Source: Rotaria socialis
Taxonomy: Eukaryota; Rotifera; Eurotatoria; Philodinida; Philodinidae
Assembly: GCA_905331475.1 (NCBI GenBank)
Contig: CAJNYU010003614.1
Coordinates: 62,001-126,000, forward strand
Length of the DNA: 64,000 bases
Reading direction: 5' to 3'
Shown: in pieces, positions 47,701-59,284 of the stretch
Layout: each line of letters starts with the position of its first letter
How positions within the stretch are numbered: position 1 is the stretch's first letter
Program-made: the position numbers and the translations under genes
The notes under the pieces: model-generated
Told to the model about the DNA's origin: nothing
The model's database searches: none
What the model saw: the letters and a program-made list of their open reading frames with translations, nothing else

Positions 47701-48850
47701 TGTCGTACAACCGAAGTGGTATCCTCATATCAGGGTTTGCATTCAATTCAAAAATGGCAATTGATCTGTTATTGAGCACGTATGAATGTGTTTAACTAAT
47801 CAAATTATAGCTGTAAGGAAAAACTTTTTTATTGCAGAATAAGCCCATCTTCAAACTTTTGAAGGAAATCATATTTGCAGTGGACTCATATTCTTTGAGC
47901 ATGAAAGACATGGTTTCATAATTTGATTGAAAGTGATTTAAACATCATTGATATTCACTTCATTCTTTTTACATTCTCATTGTATTGTGTGAAAAAATAG
48001 TAAAATTCTTTTTCAACAACTATAATAATTTATGCTGTCTATTTGCCACAAGAATATCACTGTTCTTATCAAGATGATGTTCGATGATGTAGTTAACAGT
48101 TTATCCTATTGATAATAGATTAGTTTATCTTTTATATGGTACGATCTTCTTTAGAAATCTACTGTTGTTAAATGCATCACGTGATCTTATAAAGTACACA
48201 TACCAACAAATATATGTTCTCATACATTTTTCTGTTCTTCAGCATTTTACCTTTTTTTTCGCATCGTTCTGTCCATATTGTATGTATACGTTTCGAGTTC
48301 ACATATTACTTATGACTACCAATATGCATCAATGCGTTAAAAACGTCTTAAAATTTCATTTTCTTCTTAGCAGAAAAATTTTAGTGTTGTTAAGTAACTC
48401 TACATATAATTTTGACTTGTCTGGTTTTTTTTGAAAGCCTAGTTTTTTTTTATCAGCATTGTGTGATGTATATTCAACTTTTTAATTTGTTTTAGTGATA
48501 GCAACAGGCTTTTAAACTATTATTTTTTATTTTTTAAAAGTAATTTTGGTAACTACGCTGCAAAACAATTAATACAATTTTTAACGAAATTCTTTTTCTT
48601 TCTTTCTTTTCATGGTAAACGACAGAAATATTTTCTTAATTTCAGTAGAATGCACATTTTTTTGTGGCTTAAGTTATTTTTTGATGCTTTCTTTCATTCA
48701 AAACTTTAACTATACATTAATATCGTTTCATAGACAAAGAATATTTTGTGCAGTAAAAAATAGTCTAGGTAGACATTGGCTATCAAAATATATTTATAGG
48801 TCAATTTGTCAGCCAGCAGATAAAAATGAAGCTTTGATGAAAATAATTAA
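44774..48850. other. Intergenic region, 4.1 kb
   Basis: The longest stretch without a supported gene in the first 50 kb. Uniformly AT-rich. Short open frames (45349-45549, 46615-46892, 48165-48434, 48612-48881) have no family resemblance and odd composition. No terminal repeats found. Confidence 0.65.
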
Positions 48851-48866
48851 ATACAATTCTTTTCAG
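48850..48866 (+). promoter_or_regulatory. Splice acceptor 17 nt upstream of prenyl synthase ATG
   Basis: ATTCTTTTCAG precedes the start, with an in-frame stop (TGA) between acceptor and ATG, so the acceptor belongs to the 5' UTR. Confidence 0.45.
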
Positions 48867-48883
48867 ATTTTGAAAATCTGACT

Positions 48884-50004
48884 ATGAATTCCGCTTCAAG
48901 CTTATCAATTTTAAATTCATACTATAATACAATAGTAGAAGATCTTGTATCGAGTTATTCATCAGAAATATCAAGGAATATTTATCTTGAAAAAATTCAT
49001 TCTCACTTTAAAACTGTTCTTAGTTATAATATTAGTAACGGGAAAAAGATTCGCGGTACAACTGTGATTGACACTGTTCGTGTTCTTTCGTCGGAATCTG
49101 CTGATGAATTATTATTAAAACAAGCAGCCATTCTCGGATGGTGTATTGAATTAATGCAAGGAGCATTTCTTGTTGCTGATGATCTTATGGATCATTCACT
49201 CACAAGACGTGGACAGCCGTGTTGGTATCTGAAAGTTGAAGAAAAAGAATCAGCTGTCAATGATTCATTTTATTTATATTCGTGTACATTTACGTTATTA
49301 AATAAATATTTTCCAACGAATTTTAAATTATATCATTTATTTAATGAAATTTTTCAACGGACTGTCATTGGACAAGGTAAAGAGAATATTCTTTTTAATT
49401 GTAATATTTCTTTTTTAAAATAACTGTCATTTTGTTTTAATCTATAGGACTCGATTTAGAAACTCCACATTATTTACCATCGATTGATTTTTATACAGAA
49501 GAGCATTATTATACTGTGGTCACATGGAAAACTGCTTACTATACAATTGCTCTGCCAATTCTTTGTGGTATATTAATAACTCCTTCATCTTTTCTTGCTG
49601 ATCATACTGAAGTAAAAACAATTACTCTTAATATTGGTACTTATTTTCAAGTACAAGATGATTATCTTGATTGCTATGGTGACATTAATCGAACAGGGAA
49701 AATTGGTACTGATATTCAGGAGCGTAAATGTTCATGGCTGATTGTTCAAGCTATGAAATTATTAGAAAAAAATGATAGAAGACGTGACATTCTTCGTGAT
49801 AATTATGGTAATGATGATCAAAACAAAGTTCAACGTGTTAAAGATATTTATGAAGAACTAAATTTAAAAGAAATTTATCAACAATATGAAGAAAAAACAT
49901 ATCAAAATATTATACAACTTATAAATCAAGCTAATTTTAATTCAAAGCCACTTGAACAATTATTAAAACAAATTTTAGACAGTATTCATGCTAGAAGCAA
50001 ATGA
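48884..50004 (+). CDS. FDPS: Farnesyl/geranylgeranyl diphosphate synthase, 2 exons
   Basis: Trans-prenyltransferase joining isopentenyl diphosphate to allylic diphosphates in the mevalonate pathway. Exons 48884-49376 and 49448-50004 give 349 aa (human FDPS short form about 353). Seen: GKKIRG (diphosphate-binding), first Asp-rich motif DDLMD at 99-103 followed by RRGQPCWY, GQGLDLETP, and FQVQDDYLDCYGD with the second Asp-rich motif DDYLD at 235-239, then GKIGTDIQERKCSWL. All catalytic Asp, Lys and Arg positions that I can place are present. The residue five before the first motif is Ala94, where animal FPP synthases have Phe; Phe95 is kept. This may lengthen the product. AATAAA overlaps the stop codon. 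Confidence 0.92.
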
Positions 50005-50625
50005 ATAAACATAGTTGAATATTTCGTGAGTTTTCTTTCTAAGCTTTTAAAACTATTGCCAAGATAAAAATATTTCTGTTTTCATGCATTTATTTTTATT
50101 GAAAGTTTCGTAATAGGGAAATGAATAAAAAAATAGCTCATTTATGAATGACTTTCAGTTTGATAAGGTTTATATCAATTAGACTAGTTACCTATTTCGA
50201 CTTCGAATACATACAGATATTGGAGAAAGAAGAACCGCTAGATAATTCTAGGAATAGATTTAGTTTTACATTAAGTTTCATATTAAATTAAAGATTCAAA
50301 GGCATGTCCCCGAGGGGAAAAGGCGAATCCTGGGCCTTTAAGCCATTTTGGATTCTGATGGATTCTACGGTTCCTCCCTAAAAACATCGGTGACTGATCA
50401 TATTTTCACTGCTTGACCATCTCACTATGGTGTACTAAATGAGGTATGAATGAACTGAATGGAAATTTGACGCATACACTATAGGACTACCCCTTATGCT
50501 GTTCTCGATATAGGATAACATGCATCATTGCCACTTCTCCCTCTTAAATGAACAACAAAATATTTTTTAAATTGATTTCATTGTACATAATTCAATTACC
50601 TTCTTAAGATGACTCTCTTCTTTCT

Positions 50626-51137
50626 TAAATAATTTCTTGTACGCTTTTATTAAATATCAATGAATCAGCGAAATCACATAAAGTTATTTGATTGCATCCA
50701 TAATTAAAATAAATTCCAGTCTTCCCTGGTCGAACGAAACGATCATAAACGATAAACATATATGGCTCGTTACGCGCACCGCATTCCCCCATTATAACAC
50801 GGACAGTAATACGGTTGATTCCTTGATAGAATACGACACTATTACGAATTCTTTTACGATGGGAATACGATGTCGTATATGGTCCATAATACTGTCTGTG
50901 TTATAACGCCATAATGCGACAGAGAGACGATCGTTTATGATGACATACGGTGCATTTACGGCCGCTTATGATAATGTTACGGTGGTTTACGGTGACCCAT
51001 TTTGATCGACCGGCATTATATCATTGTATAAAATATTTTTCTTGTGTAGTTCACGCAAAGCTTCTAATGCCATTGTTTTTTCTTGTTTGAAATATTCATC
51101 GAAATGCTTCCATACATATGCCACATAACTTATAGCA
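50626..51137 (-). pseudogene. Kinase-like gene fragment split by a foldback element
   Basis: Read on the minus strand, 51137-51014 encodes YVWKHFDEYFKQ followed by ALEALRELHKKNILYNDIM. This resembles a protein-kinase alpha-E helix and catalytic loop (LH..x.L.ND, with Asp as base). After a 288-bp insertion the frame GKTGIYFNYG and ITLCDFADS continues at 50726-50626. There CDFADS sits where the kinase DFG motif should be, with Ala replacing Gly, and the frame then stops. The order and spacing (catalytic loop, about ten residues, DFG-like) fit a kinase once the insertion is discounted. Sequence further upstream (51138-51403, with an acidic DEDELEEDQEEGEVDE frame) may be part of the same decayed gene but lies in another frame. 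No N-lobe was identified. Confidence 0.5.
50726..51013. mobile_element. Foldback/MITE-like element, 288 bp
   Basis: Ends are CTGGTCGA and TCGACCGG, short imperfect terminal inverted repeats. Inside, further inverted pairs occur at 50738-50751 with 50927-50943 and at 50791-50814 with 50883-50910 (core TTATAACACGGACAGTAAT), so the whole element can fold into one long interrupted hairpin. GC content is visibly higher than the flanks. There is no coding capacity. It sits inside the kinase-like fragment and interrupts its frame. Target duplication is not clear. Confidence 0.6.
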
Positions 51138-51434
51138 AGTTATATAAAAACAATTTAACTTCTTCAAATGTTCTGATGCAATTCTGTTTGACATATAAAT
51201 TTCTTGCAATGGTTTCAAATGTTTTTATAATTTCTACTCCTTTTTTTAATTGTATCATTATCTGGTTTTTTAATAATATCACAGACGTTGGTTCCACATT
51301 CTTTATCGCTAACAGCAGCTGATTCATCGACCTCACCCTCTTCTTGGTCTTCTTCTAGTTCGTCCTCATCAGAATTATTTCCTTTATCACCCAGGTCCAC
51401 CACTCAGATTGCCTGAAAGATGACACTAAACTGT

Positions 51435-51560
51435 CAAGAAACGGCATACTATTGCCCTAAACGATGAAAAACTTCCACCGCTTTTCACCGTTTTCCGGCA
51501 GCTCGGATTATGGATCGCTTTTCATTGGAACGTTAACGACGCCGTTTAAGACCATTTCTG
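51435..51560. repeat. GC-richer imperfect inverted repeat
   Basis: AAACGGC near 51440 and GCCGTTT near 51550 bound a stretch whose arms share further matches (AACG, TGAAAA). It looks like the remains of another small foldback element in the same patch; boundaries are uncertain. Confidence 0.35.
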
Positions 51561-51964
51561 ATGACATTATTCTCGCTTGATATCATGTAAGAATGTATTT
51601 GATTATTGATTATGATTATTTACAAATAGCTAATATAGCCAAGCAAAGCAAAGAATATACTATGGAAGATATTCTTTGCTGTCTTGTGAAAAATTCATAC
51701 ACAATAAAATTGATACTAAAACAAATTGCCGAAGAGCTATAAACATCAGAAAAAAATAAAGTCAACGATATCCTTTAATCGTGTAGCTTAGATCATGCAT
51801 TTCAGTAAATTATACAAAAATCCTATTTCGGTGTTTATTATGATAGGTTGTAATTTATCACATATCTACCGTCAGCAAAAAATAAAAAATATTCATATGA
51901 AAAATCTTGTTTTTATTCAAGTCATTATTTTTTGAAAACAGTTAAAATGTTTAATGGTAAATAT

Positions 51965-52262
51965 CCCAGGTCGATCATTCCGGCCATCGGATACTGTAGG
52001 AACTGGCCGAAAAGATGCAGCAAAATCGCCGTATCCCTCGGGGAAAATACAGTAAGTCGCTTGAACTGGGAAGCAGTATTCCGAACAGAAAATTTTCGGA
52101 TTTTTTCTCGATGATTTACTACAGGCTCCTGTCGGAAAGCACTGGAAGTTGACTGAAATCCACTGGGGAAAGATCCAAAAATTTTCGATCCGAATACTGC
52201 TTCCGTCTTTCAGCAATTTTTAGTGTTTTCCGGCCGTTTACCCTGTACTGTCACGACCTGGG
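51965..52262. mobile_element. Palindromic MITE-like element, 298 bp, flanked by TAT
   Basis: Begins CCCAGGTCG and ends CGACCTGGG, with TAT immediately outside both ends, consistent with a 3-bp (or TA) target duplication. A second inverted pair lies inside (52068-52106 and 52161-52205, core GGAAGCAGTATTC), so the centre folds back. GC content is well above the surrounding DNA. A 99-codon minus-strand frame over it is a by-product of composition. No transposase. A PIF/Harbinger-like or mariner-like origin is possible from the target size, but is not settled. Confidence 0.7.
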
Positions 52263-54525
52263 TATACATCAAAAATGTTTTAAATTCGTCGAAACAGTTC
52301 AAGCCTTTGTTTGATGATGAATTATTCGAATATTAATTTCCTGATTTCAAAAATATTATCTAAAAATATATTCAATTTTTTCATGAAAAATTTTCAAAAT
52401 AACAAATTTATCTACTTTTGATATGCTGAAACTCATTGATTATATCATTCATGGATATTGTATAAATCTCTTTAGCAATTGAATTACAGTGATAAATATA
52501 ATACAGATCATGAGGCGTGTTAAAATCAAAAGATACATTATCCAATACAACACTTTTGTTAATTTTCTTGATAAGTATTATATAATAACAATTTCTTTAG
52601 CATTATTTTATAATGAGTAGCCATACTATTGAGAAAAAACTATTCTTCCGATGCAAATAACTTTTTTCTATTGGTATTTTTTAGTTTGATGACATGTATT
52701 CAAGTTATTTTTATTTGTTCAACTTCTTGATTTAAACAACAGTCGGGTCATTCAATAAGAGTATAATATTAGAAAAGAAGAGAACTTCAGACTTTAAGTT
52801 TGACTTCTCAATAGGAGTAATGAGTGTGAATTGACAATGCAAACAATCAATAATTTTCTTGCTATTCTTGAATGAAGTATATACTGATATGTTGAGGCTT
52901 ATGTTTTCCCCCAAGGATCATATGATTGTTAAACATCTTGAAATCTAGATTTGAGTTTTCAAAATAAAGAGTCTTAGCAATCATATGCTGTATTACATTA
53001 GTTTTTTTTCTGATATTATTGTTGTATGTACACAAATTTTAATCTTTTACTTTCTTTTATCAAATTAATAAGTTTTGAAAGCGCCCCTGCCAGTTAATCA
53101 TCCATAGATCCATCAGGTTTCTTGTCTCATTCGTCATTGAGAACTTATTCTTCTAAAAATCTTACTATTTGTTAAAGTTCTATTCGTTAATCTTGAATCT
53201 ATATTTAATATTGGGTACTCCTTCTCTCGAACAACTTCATTTATTTATTCACACATCTAAACTTATGTAAAAAAAAAAGAATTCATTCAAGTTTCTTTGG
53301 TTAAGATAAACAATAATGAAATGTCGAATATCACAGTTTCTTTGTTTTAATAAATTATTTTTTTGATTGATTTCAAAAATCAATCACGATGAATTGAAAT
53401 ATAGTATTTCACTATTTAATCAAACGAATTTATAGTCATTTTCAATTAATCTTGCATGTTCATCAGTTGTTCATTAAAACCTTAGATAGAAAACTTCAAA
53501 AGTTTTATCAAGTAAATGATTATGGTGTAGCTGATGAAGAAAATGTTCTGTATAATCAAAGATTGAATCTAATGTTTATTGGAGCCTGACCCATGAATGT
53601 CTTTTTTTCTACTTTTTTAAAACTAAAATCATAACTACTAAAACATGAACTTTACTAAATCAACATTTAATCACTTATTCTTTGTACTTGTTTTTCGTAT
53701 TTACTTTGTTAAAAAATATAAACGAGTCATTGTATATTTTTGCTCTATCATTTTTAGTAGCTTATATCCCTCATAGATTATATCATAGTTGTTCAGAAAA
53801 TTAATATAATTTATGAGTTTAAAAAATGATGCGATGAACTAAGGAAAAAGGCAAGTATATAAAATCTGGAACTAAGTTAGCTAATTTTTGAAGATTTTAA
53901 ACTTGATTTATAAAACTACGCTGATTCAATTTGCTATGAACCAAATGGTTGTTAATTTGTATTTCGATATTTTTTATTTCTACAAAGATTGAATGTGGAT
54001 CTTTATTTCGATACTTTCTAAACCACATGTCTTTTGTTTGACTTTTGTTGTTCAATGGCGACATTACAATACAAGTTCTGTGAAATAAGAGAGTAATAGT
54101 CTTGTTTTAAAATATATTTTCTCTAAGTAAAAATAACAAATGAATATTCTATCATTATATTAATTTTAGTTTTAAATCATGAATTCACTATAATCGAACA
54201 TTCCTACTCTCGAATTGAGACTATTTTAAAAAGAGCAATTTTAAAAACTTAATAGAGCGTTCAAGATCTCATCTTAGAATGACAGCTTACTCAGTTTCTT
54301 GTAGAGTATTATAATCTAAATGAAACATTAAATTAAGACTATCTGTTATAAAACACAATAAGAGCTTTATTTTTTCCACTACATGCTGTCGACTTTTTCG
54401 CTCTTCTATTATGATTCATCGATGCACCCTCGATAAAGTTAGATATATATTATACGTACATATATCTAACTTACAAATCATCTATTCATTTTTCGCTTGC
54501 ATTTTCTTTGAACAACATATCGTTT
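52263..54525. other. Intergenic region, 2.3 kb
   Basis: AT-rich, no supported gene. Upstream region of the coiled-coil gene. Confidence 0.65.
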
Positions 54526-54531
54526 CAATAG
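54520..54531 (+). promoter_or_regulatory. Splice acceptor one base before coiled-coil gene ATG
   Basis: CGTTTCAATAG lies one base before ATG-ATG at 54533. Confidence 0.4.
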
Positions 54532-54532
54532 A

Positions 54533-55593
54533 ATGATGGAAATAAATCGAAACTGTCTAACAACGTCATCGCTTGATGAATTAAAATCAACTATATTTAC
54601 GCCAAAAGGACGATCATCATCAACCACTTCTAATGAATTAAATAGTGAAATTAATCCTAATGTATACGCGATTAATCTATCGCATATAACAGGCATTCAT
54701 ACACCAATAAATAGTTTATCATTTAATGAACAACTACGTCTTGAACGTGACATAGCTCATCAATCATCAGCTATAACACGAGATTCGTTTACAACAACTT
54801 ATTCAAATTTACAAACGATGCTTTCACAGATGCAATTAAAAGTTGCTGCAGCATTTCTACAAGAAACTGAATATTTACAACAACGTGAACAAAGACTTGA
54901 ATATGAAGAAAAATTATTAGTCGAACGTAATAAACAATTAGAAAATCTGCGTCATGAACGAGAACACATGGAAGAAGATTTCATTCAAATTAAAAATCGT
55001 CTTGAATTAGCTGTTATTCAAGTTACAAAATTCAAAACAGATGGAGTATATCTATTGAATTTTCTTTTATCGAATAATATTTTCATATTACTTTTTTTTT
55101 TATCTCTATCAAATTTTAGGCAGAAATTTTACAAACATTATTTTCGGAAGCTCGTCAAATAGACGAAGAATTATCTGAACTTATATCTCAATCGATGGCA
55201 TCGCTTGTTCGTACACGATCGATAATCAATGATAAAACAAATAATTTTATGCAAAAGTCAGATGAAATTCGTTTAGAATTCAATGATCGTACAACATTAA
55301 TGCGTAATACTGAATCAGCTATAACAATGATGCTTGAATTAGTTAATACATTAAATCAATTAAATATTGAACATTCTCAAGATCTTTCCATTGCTAAAAT
55401 AGATTTCGATAAAAAGAACCAAGATTTTATTGATTTATCACAAACAATAAAATTTAATTGGAGTGTCAAAAAAGAAATCGAACAAATACGTTTATTAGAA
55501 AACGAAAAGATTCAAGCACAAAAAGAACTATTAGAACAAACACTATTACTTGAAAATCTTAAAACTGTTTTAGGACAAGCGATCATTTCTTAA
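54533..55593 (+). CDS. Coiled-coil protein, unrecognised, 2 exons
   Basis: Exons 54533-55045 and 55120-55593 join in phase to give 328 aa. The first 80 residues are Ser/Thr/Asn-rich and probably disordered. From about residue 90 to the end there are two long heptad-bearing helices: LQQREQRLEYEEKLLVERNK onward, and after the intron AEILQTLFSEARQIDEELSE to the C-terminal QAQKELLEQTLLLENLKTVL. No catalytic or binding motif is visible. The overall shape (disordered head plus long coiled coil) is common in cytoskeletal, centrosomal or vesicle-tethering proteins, but nothing ties it to a specific family. AG lies directly before the ATG pair. Confidence 0.7.
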
Positions 55594-56605
55594 TATATAT
55601 GTACATATTATTTTTAGTTGTCCTTTTAAACTGTTTGTTACTTTGTTTTTGTTATTATGTGAACATATTATATTTCATTTATTTGATTATAACAGGAAAA
55701 AAATGCTACTTCACAAATTATTTTCTCATATTATTATTCACAGTATTTCAGAGATAAAAAGAATTTAACGACTGTTTTAAAGAGCTCAAGTAGATTGATG
55801 CAAAAGATTTATTTTCGTCTGACAGAGATTGAGGAGTAATTCGAATTATGAAATTTATTTCTCTTTCTAATAAATCAAGAAATTATGAGTACTAATTTAA
55901 ATCTTCGAAAGTACATTTCTTCTTTTAATAAATATCTTTGAAACTTGTTTTTGCATTTACATTTAAAAAATCAATCATATTTATATTTAAATCAAAGAAC
56001 AGATATATATATCTATCTTATCTTCAAAAATATTCGAATAATTCATTCACATGAAGATATATGAATATTAAATCTACATTCTGATCGAAATGGCGTCAAC
56101 ATTTTTCCAGGACAATTCTTGCTAATAAATATTATTGCAACATATAAAATCAGAATGATGATCAATTTAATGTTAATTCTATGTTTACAATACTATTAAA
56201 TTTCAGAATTATATGTATCAGCTATGATTTTGCTTAACACGCTATTATTCTTGTCGACAATGAAATACTATTTAAATAGATAGATCTAAAAGATCAGTTT
56301 GTAAATATTTTTCATTTAAATTTTATTATTTAATGCGAATCAGAATAAAAACTGCTCAATTGAGAAGGCTATTTAGACCATTCGATAGTATTCAGTATAC
56401 GAAGCTATTCATTTTAGATTTAAACTATTTTTTGCTTGAAAATGAACATGAAACTGCAAAAAATACGCTTCAGTATTAGACATAGATCATGACCGTATTT
56501 ATTGACTATCTTGTTCGTTTTTATTCCTCTCGATGATTTCAATGCTAAGAATTTTTAATCAAAATATTTAACCTTGATTGATTTTGAAAATATCCACTAA
56601 TGCTA
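55594..56605. other. Intergenic region, 1.0 kb
   Basis: AT-rich sequence from the coiled-coil gene to the mariner end. No feature seen. Confidence 0.65.
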
Positions 56606-57411
56606 CCGGGTGTTGCAAAAGTTTTGCGACATCTCGAAAAATGTATTTTATTTCTATAGAACAAGGAGTAACAATGTAACAACAAAGTGCTTGAAACACT
56701 ACAAGAGGGTGTGACGAACATAGAGAGTGTCGCCTATGCCCGTCGGCATGATGGTGTATTGTGTCATCTGCACATCTCTAGTCGTACATTTCCTTTAGTT
56801 GCATTCCCTTATATACGCGAGAGCGATCACACTTGGGCGGATATAGACAAAGAGGGAATGGTCACGCAATAGAACAATGAGAGTTCATCAGGTCAATGCA
56901 CAAACATAGGATACAGCGAAGAGGATAAAGTACATAAAGTGAGCCGTAACGGTAAATACCGCTACAGAGGGTATTACTAAACCTAGCAATGTTCATCAAT
57001 AATGAGTTCACCATTATGTCTTTCCACCGATCACACTCGTCGAAGAAAAACACTGATCGTGTCCCGTACATAATTAACATCAATTTTTTTCGTTGCCTTT
57101 TCTATTTCTCGACGCAAATCATTAATTGTTTTGACTTTATAATAATCCACGTTGTTGGATATACTGTTCCAAATCGAATAATCTAGCGGATTCAACTCGG
57201 GCGAATTTAGGGGCCACTTGTCTTTCGAAATAAAAAACTTGAAATTTTTTTTGCACCACTTCTGTACACTTTTATCAGTGTGACAGCTTGCTCCATTCTG
57301 TTGGAAACCCCAATTTTGATGCCCGAATAGCCGATCACCTTCCATTTTATAAAATGGTAACAGTTCATCAAGATAGGTTTTGCCATTTAGTCGTTCACCT
57401 CTTTGGAAAAA
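56606..57411 (-). mobile_element. Mariner/Tc1-type DNA transposon, 3' part, cut by assembly gap
   Basis: The left boundary is TA followed by CCGGGTGTTGCAAAAGTTTT, a typical mariner terminal repeat. The transposase is on the minus strand and runs out of the gap (57411) toward 56983. A 3' non-coding part of about 375 bp, unusually long, separates it from the terminal repeat. That stretch is GC-richer than the host and may hold a second, nested sequence. The other end of the element lies in or beyond the gap and was not found. Confidence 0.85.
56983..57411 (-). pseudogene. ITmD37D-like mariner transposase, C-terminal part
   Basis: The minus-strand frame reads GERLNGKTYLDELLPFYKM, then FQQNGASCHT, FISKDKWPLNSPELNPLDYS and SVFLRRV. 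These are the catalytic-core motifs of mariner-type DDE transposases. The spacing between the second and third acidic positions is 37 residues, the DD37D pattern. The second acidic position is Asn (QQN) instead of Asp, and an in-frame TGA follows LRRV before the natural end SVERHNGELIIDEHC. Both suggest an inactive copy. The N-terminal DNA-binding half and first Asp are hidden by the gap. Confidence 0.85.
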
Positions 57412-57996
57412 NNNNNNNNNNNNNNNNNNNNNNNNNNNNNNNNNNNNNNNNNNNNNNNNNNNNNNNNNNNNNNNNNNNNNNNNNNNNNNNNNNNNNNNNN
57501 NNNNNNNNNNNNNNNNNNNNNNNNNNNNNNNNNNNNNNNNNNNNNNNNNNNNNNNNNNNNNNNNNNNNNNNNNNNNNNNNNNNNNNNNNNNNNNNNNNNN
57601 NNNNNNNNNNNNNNNNNNNNNNNNNNNNNNNNNNNNNNNNNNNNNNNNNNNNNNNNNNNNNNNNNNNNNNNNNNNNNNNNNNNNNNNNNNNNNNNNNNNN
57701 NNNNNNNNNNNNNNNNNNNNNNNNNNNNNNNNNNNNNNNNNNNNNNNNNNNNNNNNNNNNNNNNNNNNNNNNNNNNNNNNNNNNNNNNNNNNNNNNNNNN
57801 NNNNNNNNNNNNNNNNNNNNNNNNNNNNNNNNNNNNNNNNNNNNNNNNNNNNNNNNNNNNNNNNNNNNNNNNNNNNNNNNNNNNNNNNNNNNNNNNNNNN
57901 NNNNNNNNNNNNNNNNNNNNNNNNNNNNNNNNNNNNNNNNNNNNNNNNNNNNNNNNNNNNNNNNNNNNNNNNNNNNNNNNNNNNNNNNNNNNNNNN
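57412..57996. other. Assembly gap (585 N)
   Basis: Run of N directly after the transposase fragment. Gaps commonly fall in repeats, so more of the mariner copy probably lies here. Confidence 0.99.
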
Positions 57997-58260
57997 TCAG
58001 CATTCTATTTTCAATTTTAATTCGTCTACAAGGAAAATTTTCAGCATCAATCCCATTATAGGAAAAGAGGTTAATGCATCTATTAGTGAAAAATCGGAAG
58101 TTTTCAGGTAAAAATCATCAAATGACTGTTGAATGTCAAAAATGACACTCCTAATTTTTCTCCTGATTTAGGAAAAAAATTCTCCTGAAAAACTCCTGAT
58201 TTTTCACAAAAATTCCCTGATTTCTAAAATTTGTATTTGGTAACCCTGACTAATATAGAC
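57997..58260. repeat. Possible second repeat element after the gap
   Basis: Contains repeated short units CTCCTGATTT / CCCTGATTT and ends GGTAACCCTGAC, unlike neighbouring unique sequence. It may be the end of another transposable element. No inverted partner is visible, possibly because it lies in the gap. Confidence 0.35.
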
Positions 58261-59257
58261 TTCGATTAATCTAGATTCAATTTCTTTGATTCGTGAACTT
58301 GATGTTGTTCAGTTTTGACTGATATATTATTGTTTATAAAAGAAATTTGCGTATCATTTCCAATGCGTCCATTAGTTGTGGTGGTAATATCATAGATATA
58401 GAATCAACACGACCTGATGGCATAATAAAATAAAAAACTATAAACTATTCTTAGCACGTATAAATGGTTGGCAAAAACAAAAAAGTGAAAAACGCGGTAA
58501 AAGAAAACATGTTCAGATTAGGAAAACAATGAAAGTAAAAGCGACTGTCTGAATTAGCAAAAATCATTCCATTGAACCCAAGAATACTCATAATTCCTAG
58601 ATGTTCACTCGTAGAAATTCGACTGTAGACAATTTTTCGTATCGATGTTCTTATTTATTTGGAATAAACGATATTATGATAAGCATTGATTATCAAAAAA
58701 AAAACTTTGCACACCACAGTAACTGCGTAGAACACATAACGAATTTTTTAAAAATGTATCAGCTTTGCTGTTTGCACTTACTATTTTATGTTAAATAATT
58801 CTTCTAAATGAGCTGTATAAAAAGCTCATTACATTCCAATATGATATATATTTATAGTTATATCTATTCTATCTGAAAACTCTAATGTATTAGCTGTTGT
58901 TCTACTTGTTTTCTGTTATGTTTTTGTTCTGCATTATGCATATATATGAATCCATGTATAATAATGAATATGTTTTATGTATGAGAGAAGTCTTTTTTTT
59001 CTTATTAATATGTATCATGATACGTGCATGCGTTAACCGTTGCTAATGAACACATTTATTCTATTTCGGTATGTCATTAATCAACATCTTTGTTTTGTTA
59101 AACATCGTAAGTTCTACTGACGATAATTTTCTTTCGTTGCACGTGTCATATACTATCAAAGTCAAGCGATTTTCATAGGAAAATAAATAGTTCTATATAA
59201 TGATTGCATTTACGATAGAGTAAGCATAAAGGATCAATTCGCTATGTTGCTTATGGA

Positions 59258-59284
59258 ATTCTAATCATTCTAATCATTCTAATC
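59258..59284. repeat. Tandem repeat, 9-bp unit x3
   Basis: Three perfect copies of ATTCTAATC. Confidence 0.9.

Noticed and set aside
48612-48881. 89-codon frame ending just before the prenyl synthase start
   Set aside because: Followed by a stop and a separate acceptor; hydrophobic, no family match; probably 5' UTR or intron.
51917-52216. 99-codon minus-strand frame
   Set aside because: Lies inside the palindromic 298-bp element; composition artefact with no similarity to known proteins.
57288-58111. Long open frames across the N run
   Set aside because: They exist only because N has no stops; no sequence supports them.
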